Shown piece by piece: positions 45,560-55,008 of a stretch of 64,000 nt of DNA (its first letter is position 1; every line of letters starts with the position of its first letter). The stretch is taken from assembly GCA_048265065.1 (NCBI GenBank), contig JBLXCH010000002.1, positions 1 through 64,000 on the forward strand. The letters run 5' to 3'. The position numbers were made by a program, and so were the translations under genes. Source of the stretch: Motiliproteus sp048265065. Lineage in GTDB: Bacteria; Pseudomonadota; Gammaproteobacteria; Pseudomonadales; Balneatricaceae. The notes under the pieces are model-generated. The model made no database searches, had not been told where the DNA came from, and saw only the letters and a program-made list of their open reading frames with translations.

Positions 45560-47974
45560 ATGATCAAAATCAAAACATTGTTCGGGTTTCTTATAAAATT
45601 AGGTTTATTTTGCGCATTAATGGGGGTTATTGCCGTTGCCGGCGCTTATTTCTATTTTAAGCCGGGCTTGCCCGATGTGCAGCAATTACGTGATGTGCAG
45701 CTACAAACACCGATGCGAATATATTCAGCTGATAAGTTATTAATTGCTGAATATGGAGAAAAGCGTCGTACTCCGGTGGCTTTTGAAGAAATACCGAGCG
45801 ATTTTATTAATGCGATTTTAGCCGCAGAAGATAGCCGTTTTTATGAACACTTCGGTGTTGATATAAAAGGTTTGGCGAGAGCCGCTTTCGAACTTGCTAG
45901 CACAGGGCGAATTAAAACCGGTGGTAGTACAATCACCATGCAGGTGGCTCGGAACTATTTTCTTACGCGTAAAAAAACCTTTACCCGCAAATTTAGTGAG
46001 ATTTTTCTAGCGATTCAGATTGAGCAGGAATTGAGCAAAGAGGAAATTCTTGAGTTATACCTGAATAAAATTTACTTAGGTAACCGTGCTTACGGTATTC
46101 AGGCCGCTGCGAATGCTTATTATGGACGAAATATAGACCAGCTGAGCATTGCTGAGCTTGCCATGATCGCCGGTCTACCAAAGGCGCCCTCCGCCTATAA
46201 TCCGATTGCAAACCCTTCACGAGCTTTAGAGCGACGAAATTGGATATTGTCGCGAATGAAGATACTTAACTTCATTACTGACTTTACCTACGAAGAAGCT
46301 AAAGCGGCGCCGATCACCGCCAAATATCACGGTACAGACATTCAACTCTACGCACCTTATGTGGCTGAAATGGCTCGTAAAGAAATGTTGGATCAATACG
46401 GAGATAGCGTCTATACCGACGGCTTTGATGTTTACACTACCGTCAGAGGCCTAGACCAATCCGCGGCAAATAATGCAGTGGTGAATGGTTTGTTAGCCTA
46501 TGAGCATCGTCACGGATACCGCGGTCCTGAAAAGCGGCCGTTTATTGATGATCTTAATGTATTGAACGACCATCAAGAACTGCTTAAGCAGCTTAACAAA
46601 GAGCCTAAGTTCGGTGATTTGTTGCCGGCAGTGGTTATCGATATCAATGATGAAGCTGCGAGCGTTGTTATTCCATCGGGTGAAATTGTTTCGTTATCCT
46701 TAGCAGCAATGGAGTGGGCGCGTGAATTTAAATCGGTGAACGCCCGTGGTGGCAAGCCAAAGTCGGTCAGTGATGTGCTTGCCGTGAACGACTTGATTCG
46801 AGTTATTCAGCGAGAAGAGGGTTGGGAGTTAGCTCAGGTGCCCGTTGTGCAAGGGGCGTTTGTGGCGCTTTCGCCGAATAATGGCGCTGTAAGGGCGTTG
46901 GTTGGCGGCTTTAATTTTGTCCACAGTAAGTTTAATCGTGCTATTCAGGCGTACCGGCAGCCGGGATCGAATTTTAAACCGTTTATTTACACAGCAGCGC
47001 TGGAGGGAGGTTTTACTCCTGCAACATTGATCAATGATGCGCCGGTTGTGTTCGAAGATAAAAATCTTGAAAGCAGCTGGCGTCCTGAAAACTATAGCAA
47101 GAAGTTTTATGGACCGACTCGATTGAGAGAGGCGCTTTATAAATCACGTAATTTGGTCTCTATCCGTATTCTAAAGTCTTTAGGGGTTAGCAATGCGGTT
47201 AACTATCTTGAAAATTTAGGCTTTGATCCAAGTCGCTTGCCTCATAACTTATCACTTGCTTTAGGTAGTGCAGATGTGACGCCGTTAGAGTTGGTGACCG
47301 GCTATGCCAGTTTTGCCAACCAAGGCTACCGTGTGACTCCTTATATAGTGGATGAGGTCGTAATTGAAGGTGAGCGTGTTTTCAAAGCATTGCCGCCCAC
47401 CGTGTGCGATAACTGTCTCTATGTGGCTGACGATGAGCACCCGACTGCTGAACAAATTGAGTCTGCCCAGCAGATTACCCATTACCCGCAGGCGACTCGG
47501 GTATTGGATGAACGTGCGGTATATCTGATGACGAATATTATGCAAGACGTGATTAAGCGAGGTACGGCGAGAAAAGCCAAAGTGTTAGGGCGTAATGATT
47601 TAGCCGGCAAGACAGGTACTACCAATGATCAGAAGGATGCTTGGTTTTCAGGCTTTAACTCCGATGTTGTGGCGTCGGCATGGGTAGGGTTTGATCAGCC
47701 AACAACGCTGGGTCGTAATGAATTTGGGGGCACGGCAGCGCTGCCTATGTGGATTGAATTTATGGACGCCGTGCTTGAAGGTACGCCTGAGCGTCAAGCC
47801 AAGCCGCCAGCGGGTATAGTGAGTGTGCGAATTGATCCTGCAACAGGTTTGTTGGCTTACCCTGGTCAGAAGAATGCTGTGTTTGAAATTTTCCGTGAGG
47901 AGTCTGTGCCTCGTGAAACAGCTAAGTCTGCTGAGGTTTCAGAGAAACAGGTCACTACAGATGAGTTGTTTTGA
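45560..47974 (+). CDS. mrcA: Penicillin-binding protein 1A (bifunctional)
   Basis: PBP1A polymerises and cross-links peptidoglycan. The 804-residue protein has an N-terminal helix (about 10-32), a glycosyltransferase GT51 domain (about 58-235, with AAEDSRFYEHFGVD and GGSTITMQVARN), an OB-like insert, and a transpeptidase domain with the active Ser in GSNFKPFIY, SRN and KTGTTNDQKDAWF. Length is slightly below E. coli PBP1A (850). It is divergent from pilM and followed by a strong terminator. Confidence 0.95.
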   Translation: MIKIKTLFGFLIKLGLFCALMGVIAVAGAYFYFKPGLPDVQQLRDVQLQTPMRIYSADKLLIAEYGEKRRTPVAFEEIPSDFINAILAAEDSRFYEHFGVDIKGLARAAFELASTGRIKTGGSTITMQVARNYFLTRKKTFTRKFSEIFLAIQIEQELSKEEILELYLNKIYLGNRAYGIQAAANAYYGRNIDQLSIAELAMIAGLPKAPSAYNPIANPSRALERRNWILSRMKILNFITDFTYEEAKAAPITAKYHGTDIQLYAPYVAEMARKEMLDQYGDSVYTDGFDVYTTVRGLDQSAANNAVVNGLLAYEHRHGYRGPEKRPFIDDLNVLNDHQELLKQLNKEPKFGDLLPAVVIDINDEAASVVIPSGEIVSLSLAAMEWAREFKSVNARGGKPKSVSDVLAVNDLIRVIQREEGWELAQVPVVQGAFVALSPNNGAVRALVGGFNFVHSKFNRAIQAYRQPGSNFKPFIYTAALEGGFTPATLINDAPVVFEDKNLESSWRPENYSKKFYGPTRLREALYKSRNLVSIRILKSLGVSNAVNYLENLGFDPSRLPHNLSLALGSADVTPLELVTGYASFANQGYRVTPYIVDEVVIEGERVFKALPPTVCDNCLYVADDEHPTAEQIESAQQITHYPQATRVLDERAVYLMTNIMQDVIKRGTARKAKVLGRNDLAGKTGTTNDQKDAWFSGFNSDVVASAWVGFDQPTTLGRNEFGGTAALPMWIEFMDAVLEGTPERQAKPPAGIVSVRIDPATGLLAYPGQKNAVFEIFREESVPRETAKSAEVSEKQVTTDELF

Positions 47975-48013
47975 AGAAATTTGTTGTCGATAGAGGCAGC
48001 AACAATAGGCACA

Positions 48014-48040
48014 AAAAAACCCGCATTTAGCGGGTTTTTT
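48014..48040. terminator. Bidirectional terminator between mrcA and rpmE
   Basis: AAAAAACCCGC (48014-48024) and GCGGGTTTTTT (48030-48040) form a perfect 11-bp stem around a five-base loop with T tracts on both strands, placed between the convergent mrcA and rpmE. Confidence 0.93.
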
Positions 48041-48054
48041 AGGAGTAGACTGGC

Positions 48055-48270
48055 TTACTTCTTCAGACTACGGCTGCCAAAACGCTTGTTGAAGCGATCA
48101 ATACGGCCACCTGAATCTAGAACTTTTTGCTTACCGGTGTAGAAAGGGTGGCAAGCGCCGCATACGTCCAAGTGCATGTCAGTAGCGAGAGTAGAGCGAG
48201 TCTTGATTACATTACCGCAACTGCAAGTCGCTGTAATGTCTTCGTATTTTGGATGAATGTCTGCTTTCAT
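48055..48270 (-). CDS. rpmE: Ribosomal protein bL31
   Basis: L31 is a small 50S protein that helps bridge to the small subunit. The 71-residue protein has the zinc-binding form: CSCGN and CGACHPFYTGKQK Cys motifs (C16, C18, C37, C40) and the C-terminal RIDRFNKRFG. The start is ATG 48270 (MKADIHPKY) with GAGG upstream; the open frame extends further upstream but matches nothing there. It is divergent from priA, as in many gammaproteobacteria. Confidence 0.96.
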   Translation of the reverse strand: MKADIHPKYEDITATCSCGNVIKTRSTLATDMHLDVCGACHPFYTGKQKVLDSGGRIDRFNKRFGSRSLKK

Positions 48271-48506
48271 TGCATTAGCCTCATAATTTGTTCCGCACCG
48301 CAAACCAGGTTTTTCACTGGACACCGTGCCATCGTCTCCAGACTTCGAAGAGCGGCGCATTCTAACAGACATTGGTTGATTAGCAAGCATTCAGCAATAT
48401 CGACACGAGTTGCTGAATCCAATGGCGTTAAAGAAAGCGTAAATCGAACAGCGGTGATACCATGACTCAGACCGTCATTTAACTCAAGCGTTGCTATTAA
48501 TCTTCG

Positions 48507-50717
48507 ATGTCAGATTCTCCAACACCGATTCTTCAATTGGCGCTGCCTTCTCCGCTCCGTCGCACCTTTGATTATCTCCCGCCAGAGTCTAAGCACAGTG
48601 CTGAATTCAAAATAGGTACGCGATTCTTGGTGCCCTTCGGGAATCGGCAGCTGGTGGGCTTGTTAGTTGGTGTTGCCGAGCAATCGCCTTTTCTTGACAA
48701 GCTTCGCCCTGCTTTATCGTGTTTGGATGACGAGCCTGTTCTTCCTTCTGCATTAGTAGAGTTGGCCATTTGGGCGACTCGCTACTATCAATACCCGATT
48801 GGTGATGGCGTATTGTCATTTCTGCCGGGGCTTATTCGTAAAGGTGAGCCTGCGGCATTGCGGCCAGAACTACGCTGGGTCATTGATGATAGCGTGGTTG
48901 TTGAAAAACTCACCGTCAAGCAGCAAGGGTTGTACGAATTATTGCAAATGCAGTCGCAAGGGTTGTCCACCGAAAGAATTAAACGTGAGGGCTTTTCGCG
49001 AGGTATTTTGAAGGCGCTGCAAGATAAAGCGCTAGTTACTCAGCGGGAGTTTGCGCCTGATTTCATTGCATGCCAACCGTCTGCTGCGGAGATTCTTAAT
49101 GAAGCCGTATTGCCATTGAACGACGAACAGCATAGTGCTTTAGCTACGCTTGTTGAACACATTAATGTATTTCAATGCTCGCTGTTGCAGGGAGTGACAG
49201 GTAGCGGTAAGACAGAAGTTTACCTACAGCTTATTCAAGCAGTGCTTGAGCAAGGTAAGCAAGCGTTAGTGATGGTGCCTGAGATTGGCTTGACGCCGCA
49301 GACTGTTGGGCGCTTTCAACAGCGTTTTTCAGTGCCAGTTGTTGTAATGCATTCGGGTATGACTGATCGTGAGCGATTGGATGCTTGGGTAATGATGAAA
49401 AGTGGTCAAGCGCGAATTTTGATTGGCACTCGCTCCGCGGTGCTGACGCCTTGTAAAGCGCTGGGTGTCATCATTATTGATGAAGAGCACGACGGCTCTT
49501 TTAAACAGCAAGAAGGCTTCCGCTACTCGGCACGTGATATTGCTATTATGCGAGCTCGCGATGAAGGTGTTCCTATTGTGCTGGGTTCCGCCACACCATC
49601 ATTAGAATCATTTCAAAATGCACAGCAAGGACGATACGGTTGGCTCCAGCTCAACGAGCGCGCTGGTGGCGCATCGATGCCTCGTTTTCGTTTATTGGAT
49701 GTACGCCAAGAAGTTTTGCACGAAGGGCTCAGTGATGAGTTGATTGATGCCTTGCGGTCACGGCTGCAACAGGGCGAGCAAGTGATGGTTTTTCTCAATC
49801 GACGGGGCTTTGCGCCGACGTTGATGTGCCATGATTGTGGCTGGCTTGCCGATTGTCGTCATTGTGATGCGCGATACACGCTGCACCGTTTCCCCGCGCA
49901 CCTGCATTGTCATCATTGCGATCATCAGCAACCTATACCGTTAGCTTGCCCCAAGTGTCAAAGCAGAAACTTACAACCTTTAGGTTCGGGAACTGAACGA
50001 GTAGAAGCAGCGCTAGAGCGTGCTTTCGCGGATGTACCAGTGATCCGTGTTGATCGGGACAGTACGCGTCGAAAAAATGCGATGAAAGACATCTTGGCGC
50101 AGATTCACCAAGCCGGGCCTTGCATCTTATTGGGCACGCAAATGTTGGCAAAAGGCCATCATTTCCCCAGAGTAACCTTAGTGGCAATTCTTGATGCAGA
50201 TGCTGGGCTGTTTAGTGCTGATTTTAGAGGGATGGAAAAAACCGCACAGCTGATTCTACAAGTGGCAGGGCGTGCCGGGCGCTCTGGGCAAACAGGTGAA
50301 GTCATCATGCAAACCCACTGTGCAGACCACCCTCGATTAGCCGCAATGGTCGAGCAAAATTATACCGAATTTGCTGAAGCTGAATTAACATTACGGGAAC
50401 AGGGTAATTTACCGCCGTTTATAAATCTGGCACTGATTCGTGCTGAAGCCATTAGTGTGGGCCGAGCGGAAGCGTTTTTGCAGGTTATTCGTGAAGTGTT
50501 GCAGTCGTTAGAACTACCGTCAATCGAACTTATCGGCCCCATGCCTTCACCGATGGAAAAACGTGCTGGACGTTTCCGTGCACAACTTTTATTACAGTCA
50601 AAACAACGCAGTAGCCTGCAGCGTGTTTGTAGCCAGTTAGCGCACTTGATGGAGAACAATAAACAGGCAAAGAAAGTTCGTTGGTCCATCGATATCGATC
50701 CATTGGATATGTTTTAA
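48507..50717 (+). CDS. priA: Primosomal protein N' (replication restart helicase PriA)
   Basis: PriA recognises collapsed replication forks and reloads the replisome. The 736-residue protein has an N-terminal 3'-DNA-binding region, a DEAH-type helicase with Walker A GVTGSGKTEVY, IIDEEHDGSFKQQ and GSATPSLES, paired Cys motifs that bind zinc (CHDCGWLADCRHC, CHHCDH, CPKCQS), and helicase motifs V-VI (LGTQMLAKGHHFP, QVAGRAGRSGQTG). Length is normal. The FtsN-like gene follows after 33 bases. Confidence 0.96.
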   Translation: MSDSPTPILQLALPSPLRRTFDYLPPESKHSAEFKIGTRFLVPFGNRQLVGLLVGVAEQSPFLDKLRPALSCLDDEPVLPSALVELAIWATRYYQYPIGDGVLSFLPGLIRKGEPAALRPELRWVIDDSVVVEKLTVKQQGLYELLQMQSQGLSTERIKREGFSRGILKALQDKALVTQREFAPDFIACQPSAAEILNEAVLPLNDEQHSALATLVEHINVFQCSLLQGVTGSGKTEVYLQLIQAVLEQGKQALVMVPEIGLTPQTVGRFQQRFSVPVVVMHSGMTDRERLDAWVMMKSGQARILIGTRSAVLTPCKALGVIIIDEEHDGSFKQQEGFRYSARDIAIMRARDEGVPIVLGSATPSLESFQNAQQGRYGWLQLNERAGGASMPRFRLLDVRQEVLHEGLSDELIDALRSRLQQGEQVMVFLNRRGFAPTLMCHDCGWLADCRHCDARYTLHRFPAHLHCHHCDHQQPIPLACPKCQSRNLQPLGSGTERVEAALERAFADVPVIRVDRDSTRRKNAMKDILAQIHQAGPCILLGTQMLAKGHHFPRVTLVAILDADAGLFSADFRGMEKTAQLILQVAGRAGRSGQTGEVIMQTHCADHPRLAAMVEQNYTEFAEAELTLREQGNLPPFINLALIRAEAISVGRAEAFLQVIREVLQSLELPSIELIGPMPSPMEKRAGRFRAQLLLQSKQRSSLQRVCSQLAHLMENNKQAKKVRWSIDIDPLDMF

Positions 50718-50750
50718 TTCGCTGTCTACCTAGGATTTTTGAGTAACAGA

Positions 50751-51377
50751 ATGGCACGGGATTACGTTAATAAACCTAAAGCACGCAAAGGCGCTGTTCG
50801 TCGCTCCCCCGTGAGCAAAGGTAAAAAGAAAAAAGCCAATAAAGGGAAGCTGTTTTCTTTGTTTGCGCTTTTAGTGTTGATTGCTGCACTAGGCTTTGGT
50901 CTTTACAAACTTGCCTTGGTGAAGCCTGATGGTGAAGCGACTCAAGCGAAAGTTCAGCAGGAAGCGCAACGCACCACAGAGCAGAATCCGGTAAAAACGA
51001 CAGTAGACACCAAGGGGTCTCCCGATGTGCAAGAGAGTAACGATGACTACAGTTTCTACGAGATTTTGCCAAAAAGTGAAGTGATCCCGCCGCTAGTACC
51101 AGAGTACAAGTCGACCCCGAAATCTGCAAAAAGCTATAGCCTCTATGTCTTGCAAGCGGGCTCATTTCGTAATGAGCAGGATGCTGACAGGTTGCGTGCA
51201 GAGTTGATCTTGCAAGGCTTGCCAAATGTCGTGGCGAATAAAGTAGAGTCAAGTAGCGGTGCTGTCTGGTACCGTGTCCGCACGGGCCCGTTTGATTCTC
51301 GTTCCAAGCTGAATAAAGCGCAGGATCAGTTAGTCAGAATGAATCTGCAACCAATGCAGATTAAGCTGAAAGAGTAG
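50751..51377 (+). CDS. SPOR-domain protein, FtsN-like
   Basis: This 208-residue protein has a very basic cytoplasmic start (MARDYVNKPKARKGAVRR), one transmembrane helix (LFSLFALLVLIAALGFGLYK, about 32-51), a polar linker, and a C-terminal SPOR domain (YSLYVLQAGSFRNEQDADRL to the end) that binds septal peptidoglycan. This is the FtsN layout, and a priA-ftsN-hslVU order occurs in gammaproteobacteria. ATG 50751 is preferred to an in-frame TTG at 50739. FtsN is likely, but SPOR proteins are hard to tell apart. Confidence 0.8.
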   Translation: MARDYVNKPKARKGAVRRSPVSKGKKKKANKGKLFSLFALLVLIAALGFGLYKLALVKPDGEATQAKVQQEAQRTTEQNPVKTTVDTKGSPDVQESNDDYSFYEILPKSEVIPPLVPEYKSTPKSAKSYSLYVLQAGSFRNEQDADRLRAELILQGLPNVVANKVESSSGAVWYRVRTGPFDSRSKLNKAQDQLVRMNLQPMQIKLKE

Positions 51378-51380
51378 CTG

Positions 51381-51408
51381 CTTGAAATTTTTAACTTAAC
51401 CGCCATAT
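51381..51408 (+). promoter_or_regulatory. Sigma-32 (heat-shock) promoter of hslVU
   Basis: CTTGAAA (51381-51387), a 13-base spacer, then CGCCATAT (51401-51408). The -35 matches the sigma-32 consensus CTTGAAA exactly and the -10 differs from CCCCATNT at one base. It starts 4 bases after the FtsN-like stop and 142 bases before hslV, a known heat-shock operon in E. coli. Confidence 0.8.
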
Positions 51409-51522
51409 ATCTTTCAATACATCGCATATTTATGCGCTAGTCGCTGGTTCATTCACTTTGCACTGACCTTTTCCTAGCACGGTGAACAGCAGTTTCATGC
51501 ATTAACAGTTTCAGGAATTTTC

Positions 51523-52053
51523 ATGACAACGATCGTATCAGTTCGCCGTGACGGCAAAGTAGCACTGGGTGGTGATGGCCAAGTCTCTTTGGGTAATACC
51601 GTGATGAAAGGCAACGCGCGCAAAGTTCGCCGCCTTTATCACGGTGAAGTCATCGCTGGTTTTGCTGGTGGTACAGCAGACGCCTTTACGTTGTTCGAGC
51701 GCTTCGAAGCACAGCTGGAGAAATATCAAGGGCAATTGGTGCGTTCAGCGGTAGAGCTGGCTAAAGATTGGCGCTCAGATAGAGCGCTTCGTAAGCTCGA
51801 AGCTATGTTAATTGTAGCCAATAAAGAAGCTTCACTTATCATCACTGGTAATGGCGATGTTGTTGAGCCAGAAGAAGGCTTAGTCGCTATTGGTTCTGGC
51901 GGTAATTTTGCACAGGCTGCAGCGCGCGCATTAATGGAAAACACCGAGCTTCCCGCGCCTGAAATCGTCGAAAAGAGTTTAAATATAGCTGCGGATATTT
52001 GCGTCTACACTAATCATTCCCTAGTGATTGAAATATTAGAAACGGTAGATTAA
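51523..52053 (+). CDS. hslV: ATP-dependent protease proteolytic subunit HslV
   Basis: HslV is the threonine protease of the HslUV (ClpQY) heat-shock protease. After removal of Met the catalytic Thr2 starts the mature protein (MTTIVSVRRDGKVALGGDGQ). The 176-residue sequence carries GNARKVRRLYHGEVIAGFAG and GSGGNFAQAAARAL, as in the family. A sigma-32 promoter precedes it and hslU follows after 82 bases, which include an A/T-rich small inverted repeat (GGTAA / TTACC). Confidence 0.96.
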   Translation: MTTIVSVRRDGKVALGGDGQVSLGNTVMKGNARKVRRLYHGEVIAGFAGGTADAFTLFERFEAQLEKYQGQLVRSAVELAKDWRSDRALRKLEAMLIVANKEASLIITGNGDVVEPEEGLVAIGSGGNFAQAAARALMENTELPAPEIVEKSLNIAADICVYTNHSLVIEILETVD

Positions 52054-52135
52054 TAAGCGGTATTTTAGTTCTCTCTAAAGATTCAAAAATTAAGATTTAA
52101 GGTAATTTATTACCTGTAATAAAGAGAAAAGTTTT

Positions 52136-53464
52136 ATGTCACAAATGACTCCACGGGAAATTGTTCATGAATTAGACCGCCATATTGTTGGGCAGTCTGA
52201 TGCGAAAAGAGCCGTTGCAATAGCGCTGAGAAATCGTTGGCGTCGTATGCAGCTCCCAGAGGAGTTGCGTAATGAAGTGACCCCTAAAAATATTTTAATG
52301 ATTGGGCCAACGGGTGTCGGTAAAACGGAAATTGCGCGTCGCCTAGCCAAGCTAGCCAATGCTCCTTTTATTAAGATCGAAGCGACAAAGTTCACAGAAG
52401 TCGGTTATGTAGGGCGCGATGTTGAGTCGATCATCCGTGATCTTGCTGACATGGCGATAAAAATGCTGCGTGAGCAAGAAATGTCAAAAGTACAACATCG
52501 CGCAAGTGATGCCGCGGAAGAACGTATTCTCGATGCGTTACTGCCTCCTGCTCGTGGCGGTTATGACAATGATGAAAAACCGACAGACTCTACCACTCGC
52601 CAATTATTCCGAAAGAAACTTCGCGAAGGTCAGTTGGACGATAAAGAGATTGAGATTGAGGTAAGTAACAAACCTGTTGGCGTGGAAATTATGGCGCCTC
52701 CTGGTATGGAGGATATGACCTCACAGTTGCAAAACATGTTTTCCAGTTTAGGTAATGACCGTAAGCAGAATCGTAAACTGAAAGTCAAAGATGCGCTGAA
52801 ACAGTTGCAAGATGAAGAAGCTGCTGCGTTGGTTAAAGAAGATGAAATCAAGGCGAAAGCAATCGACTTGGTTGAGCAAAATGGTATCGTTTTTCTTGAT
52901 GAGATTGATAAGGTTGCCAAGCGTACCGAGGCCACAGGGGGTGACGTTTCTCGGGAAGGTGTACAACGTGATTTATTGCCATTAATAGAAGGTAGTACCG
53001 TCAACACCAAGTTTGGAATGATTAAAACGGACCACATTTTGTTTATTGCTTCAGGTGCGTTTCATTTGGCTAAACCTTCAGATTTGATTCCTGAGCTACA
53101 AGGCCGTTTACCGATTCGAGTAGAGTTGTCACCGTTAACGCCTGAAGACTTCCGCCGTATTCTCACCGAGCCTAACGCGTCATTAACCCGCCAGTATCAA
53201 GCGCTATTGAAGACTGAAGGTGTTAATATCGAATTTGCAACAGACGGTATCGAGCGTATCGCCGAGATGGCTTATGAAGTTAACGAACGTACGGAAAATA
53301 TCGGTGCTCGTCGCTTGCACACCATGATGGAGCGGTTACTTGAAGAGTTATCTTTTGATGCGAGCGACCGTAGTGGTGAAACCATTAAAATTGATGCTGA
53401 GAGAGTTAATGAAGCTCTCGGTGAATTGGCTCAAGATGAAGATCTAAGCCGTTATATCCTCTAA
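52136..53464 (+). CDS. hslU: ATP-dependent protease ATPase subunit HslU
   Basis: HslU unfolds substrates and feeds them to HslV. The 442-residue AAA+ protein has MTPREIVHELDRHIVGQSDA at the start, Walker A GPTGVGKTE (about 57-65), the pore motif GYVGRDVE, an inserted I domain (about 110-240), Walker B VFLDEIDK, and a C terminus ending DLSRYIL that docks into HslV. Length is normal. Confidence 0.97.
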   Translation: MSQMTPREIVHELDRHIVGQSDAKRAVAIALRNRWRRMQLPEELRNEVTPKNILMIGPTGVGKTEIARRLAKLANAPFIKIEATKFTEVGYVGRDVESIIRDLADMAIKMLREQEMSKVQHRASDAAEERILDALLPPARGGYDNDEKPTDSTTRQLFRKKLREGQLDDKEIEIEVSNKPVGVEIMAPPGMEDMTSQLQNMFSSLGNDRKQNRKLKVKDALKQLQDEEAAALVKEDEIKAKAIDLVEQNGIVFLDEIDKVAKRTEATGGDVSREGVQRDLLPLIEGSTVNTKFGMIKTDHILFIASGAFHLAKPSDLIPELQGRLPIRVELSPLTPEDFRRILTEPNASLTRQYQALLKTEGVNIEFATDGIERIAEMAYEVNERTENIGARRLHTMMERLLEELSFDASDRSGETIKIDAERVNEALGELAQDEDLSRYIL

Positions 53465-53477
53465 CAGGAGGTGTCCG

Positions 53478-53879
53478 ATGAGTGACAATAAACCGTTAAA
53501 AATCGCCTTGCATTCCGAGTCGAAAGAGCTGGAACTGCAATATCAAGATGGCACTTACCGTCTGTCGGCGGAGCTCTTACGAGTGATGTCGCCATCAGCG
53601 GAAGTGCGTGGACACCATGCTGGCCAAGAAACCCTGCAAACAGGTAAGCGTAACGTGGGTATTACAGGTATTGAGCCTGTTGGTTATTACGCGATCAAAC
53701 TGATTTTCAGTGATGGGCACGATTCTGGGTTATACACGTGGGAATACTTGCGTGAGCTTTCGGAAACACAAGAAACCAAATGGCAGTGCTATGTGCAAAA
53801 GTTGAAGGCAACCGGTGGTAGCCGCGATGTTGATAGTACCAGCGAGCCGCAAATTGAAGAAAAACGCTGCTTGCACTAG
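53478..53879 (+). CDS. DUF971 / gamma-butyrobetaine hydroxylase-like N-terminal domain protein
   Basis: This 133-residue protein consists of the DUF971 domain, recognised by LRVMSPSAEVRGH, GITGIEPVGYYAIKLIFSDGHDSGLYTW and the closing YLREL. The domain also occurs at the N terminus of gamma-butyrobetaine hydroxylase, but the catalytic oxygenase part is absent here. It follows hslU by 13 bases with a strong AGGAGG site, the common hslVU-DUF971 arrangement. Function unknown. The last about 25 residues are polar and variable. Confidence 0.87.
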   Translation: MSDNKPLKIALHSESKELELQYQDGTYRLSAELLRVMSPSAEVRGHHAGQETLQTGKRNVGITGIEPVGYYAIKLIFSDGHDSGLYTWEYLRELSETQETKWQCYVQKLKATGGSRDVDSTSEPQIEEKRCLH

Positions 53880-53888
53880 GAGTCAATG

Positions 53889-54515
53889 ATGGTGAATCCT
53901 GTCCTTGAAGAGTCAGTGATGCTGATTGAGGTCGCCATCAAAAAGCTTGTTAAAGCAGACCTGGCGGCCGCTTCACGGTTGGGGAAGCTGCAAGGGAAAG
54001 TGCTTTGTGTCGAGCTGACGTCACCATTGATGACCTTCTATGTTGCACCTGTTGTCGATGGGCTTGAGTTTGGCTTTGATGAACAAAATGCTGATTGTAC
54101 GATAACGGGTAGTTGGGTCGACTTTTTATCGGTAGCCGAAGACGAGCAACGCCTGTTTAGTAGCAACATCAAACTCGATGGTGATTATCACTGGGTGGTT
54201 GAACTTAAGTCGATACTTATGAGCTTGGATGTCGATTGGGAAGGTTTGCTGGCCAAGAATATTGGCGGTTTAGCCGCTCATCAATTAGCACAGTGCTTTC
54301 GCTCAACAGGTGTATATGTTGAGCACACCTCGACACTGCTGCGTCGCGACATTAGTGACTATCTTCATGAAGAACTCCGGATTTTGCCATCAAGACCGGA
54401 GCTTAAGCAGTTTTATTCTTGGGTAGATGCTGAGCGTTTAGCCGTTGATCGTCTACAAGCGCGGATTCAACGGTTAGAGCAAAAAGCTAAAGCCGCGATA
54501 GACCTTTCTGACTAG
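53889..54515 (+). CDS. ubiJ: Ubiquinone biosynthesis accessory factor UbiJ (SCP2 domain)
   Basis: UbiJ is a lipid-binding scaffold for the Ubi enzyme complex. The protein (208 residues) has an SCP2-like domain (about 15-115), the diagnostic DWEGLLAKNIGGLAAHQL stretch, and a C-terminal helical tail (DYLHEELRILPSRPEL to RLQARIQRLEQKA) predicted to coil. ATG 53889 is six bases after AGGAG; the adjacent ATG 53886 is possible. In E. coli the order is ubiE-ubiJ-ubiB; here neither ubiE before nor ubiB after is present. Confidence 0.85.
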   Translation: MVNPVLEESVMLIEVAIKKLVKADLAAASRLGKLQGKVLCVELTSPLMTFYVAPVVDGLEFGFDEQNADCTITGSWVDFLSVAEDEQRLFSSNIKLDGDYHWVVELKSILMSLDVDWEGLLAKNIGGLAAHQLAQCFRSTGVYVEHTSTLLRRDISDYLHEELRILPSRPELKQFYSWVDAERLAVDRLQARIQRLEQKAKAAIDLSD

Positions 54516-54648
54516 CTCTGACTAGTAGTGCTGTCACCTCCAATATTTAAAAACTATACTTCACGATAAATAGCGACGTTAAAATACGAACGAGAATGCA
54601 AGAATAATAAAATAAGAATCATAGAATAACGACAAAGGACGCTGAACT

Positions 54649-55008
54649 GTGTTGATGAAGCTGAAGCAAAGCAGTGGCAACGAGTTAGGTTTTTTAGCCA
54701 GTGGTTGTTTGACCGAAAATGACTATGAGAGATTTCTCATTCCAGAAGTTGAGAAGGTTCTCGCAGAGCACAGTACTATTCGATTACTTTTCCAGTTTGA
54801 AGACTTTAATGGTTGGGATCACCATGCGCTATGGTTGGACTTTACCTTTGGCTTAAAAATCAATCGTCGGATTGATAAGCTCGCTCTTGTCGGCGATAAA
54901 ACATGGGAAGAGTGGGTTGCCAAAGCGGTTAAGGTTGTCTGTCATGGCGAAACGCATTTTTTTCCTATCCAAGACCAGCAAAAAGCCTGGCAATGGTTGA
55001 AAGTATAA
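54649..55008 (+). CDS. SpoIIAA-like (STAS-fold) protein
   Basis: This 119-residue soluble protein resembles the SpoIIAA-like family (Pfam SpoIIAA-like, STAS-like fold): LTENDYERFLIPEVEKVL, IRLLFQFEDFNGWDHHALWLD, RIDKLALVGDKTWEEW and a final HFFPIQDQQKAWQWL. Functions of this family are largely unknown. The start is uncertain: GTG 54649 has AAAGGA at a good distance; ATG 54655 is two codons inside. It is isolated between ubiJ and serA. Confidence 0.75.
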   Translation: MLMKLKQSSGNELGFLASGCLTENDYERFLIPEVEKVLAEHSTIRLLFQFEDFNGWDHHALWLDFTFGLKINRRIDKLALVGDKTWEEWVAKAVKVVCHGETHFFPIQDQQKAWQWLKV

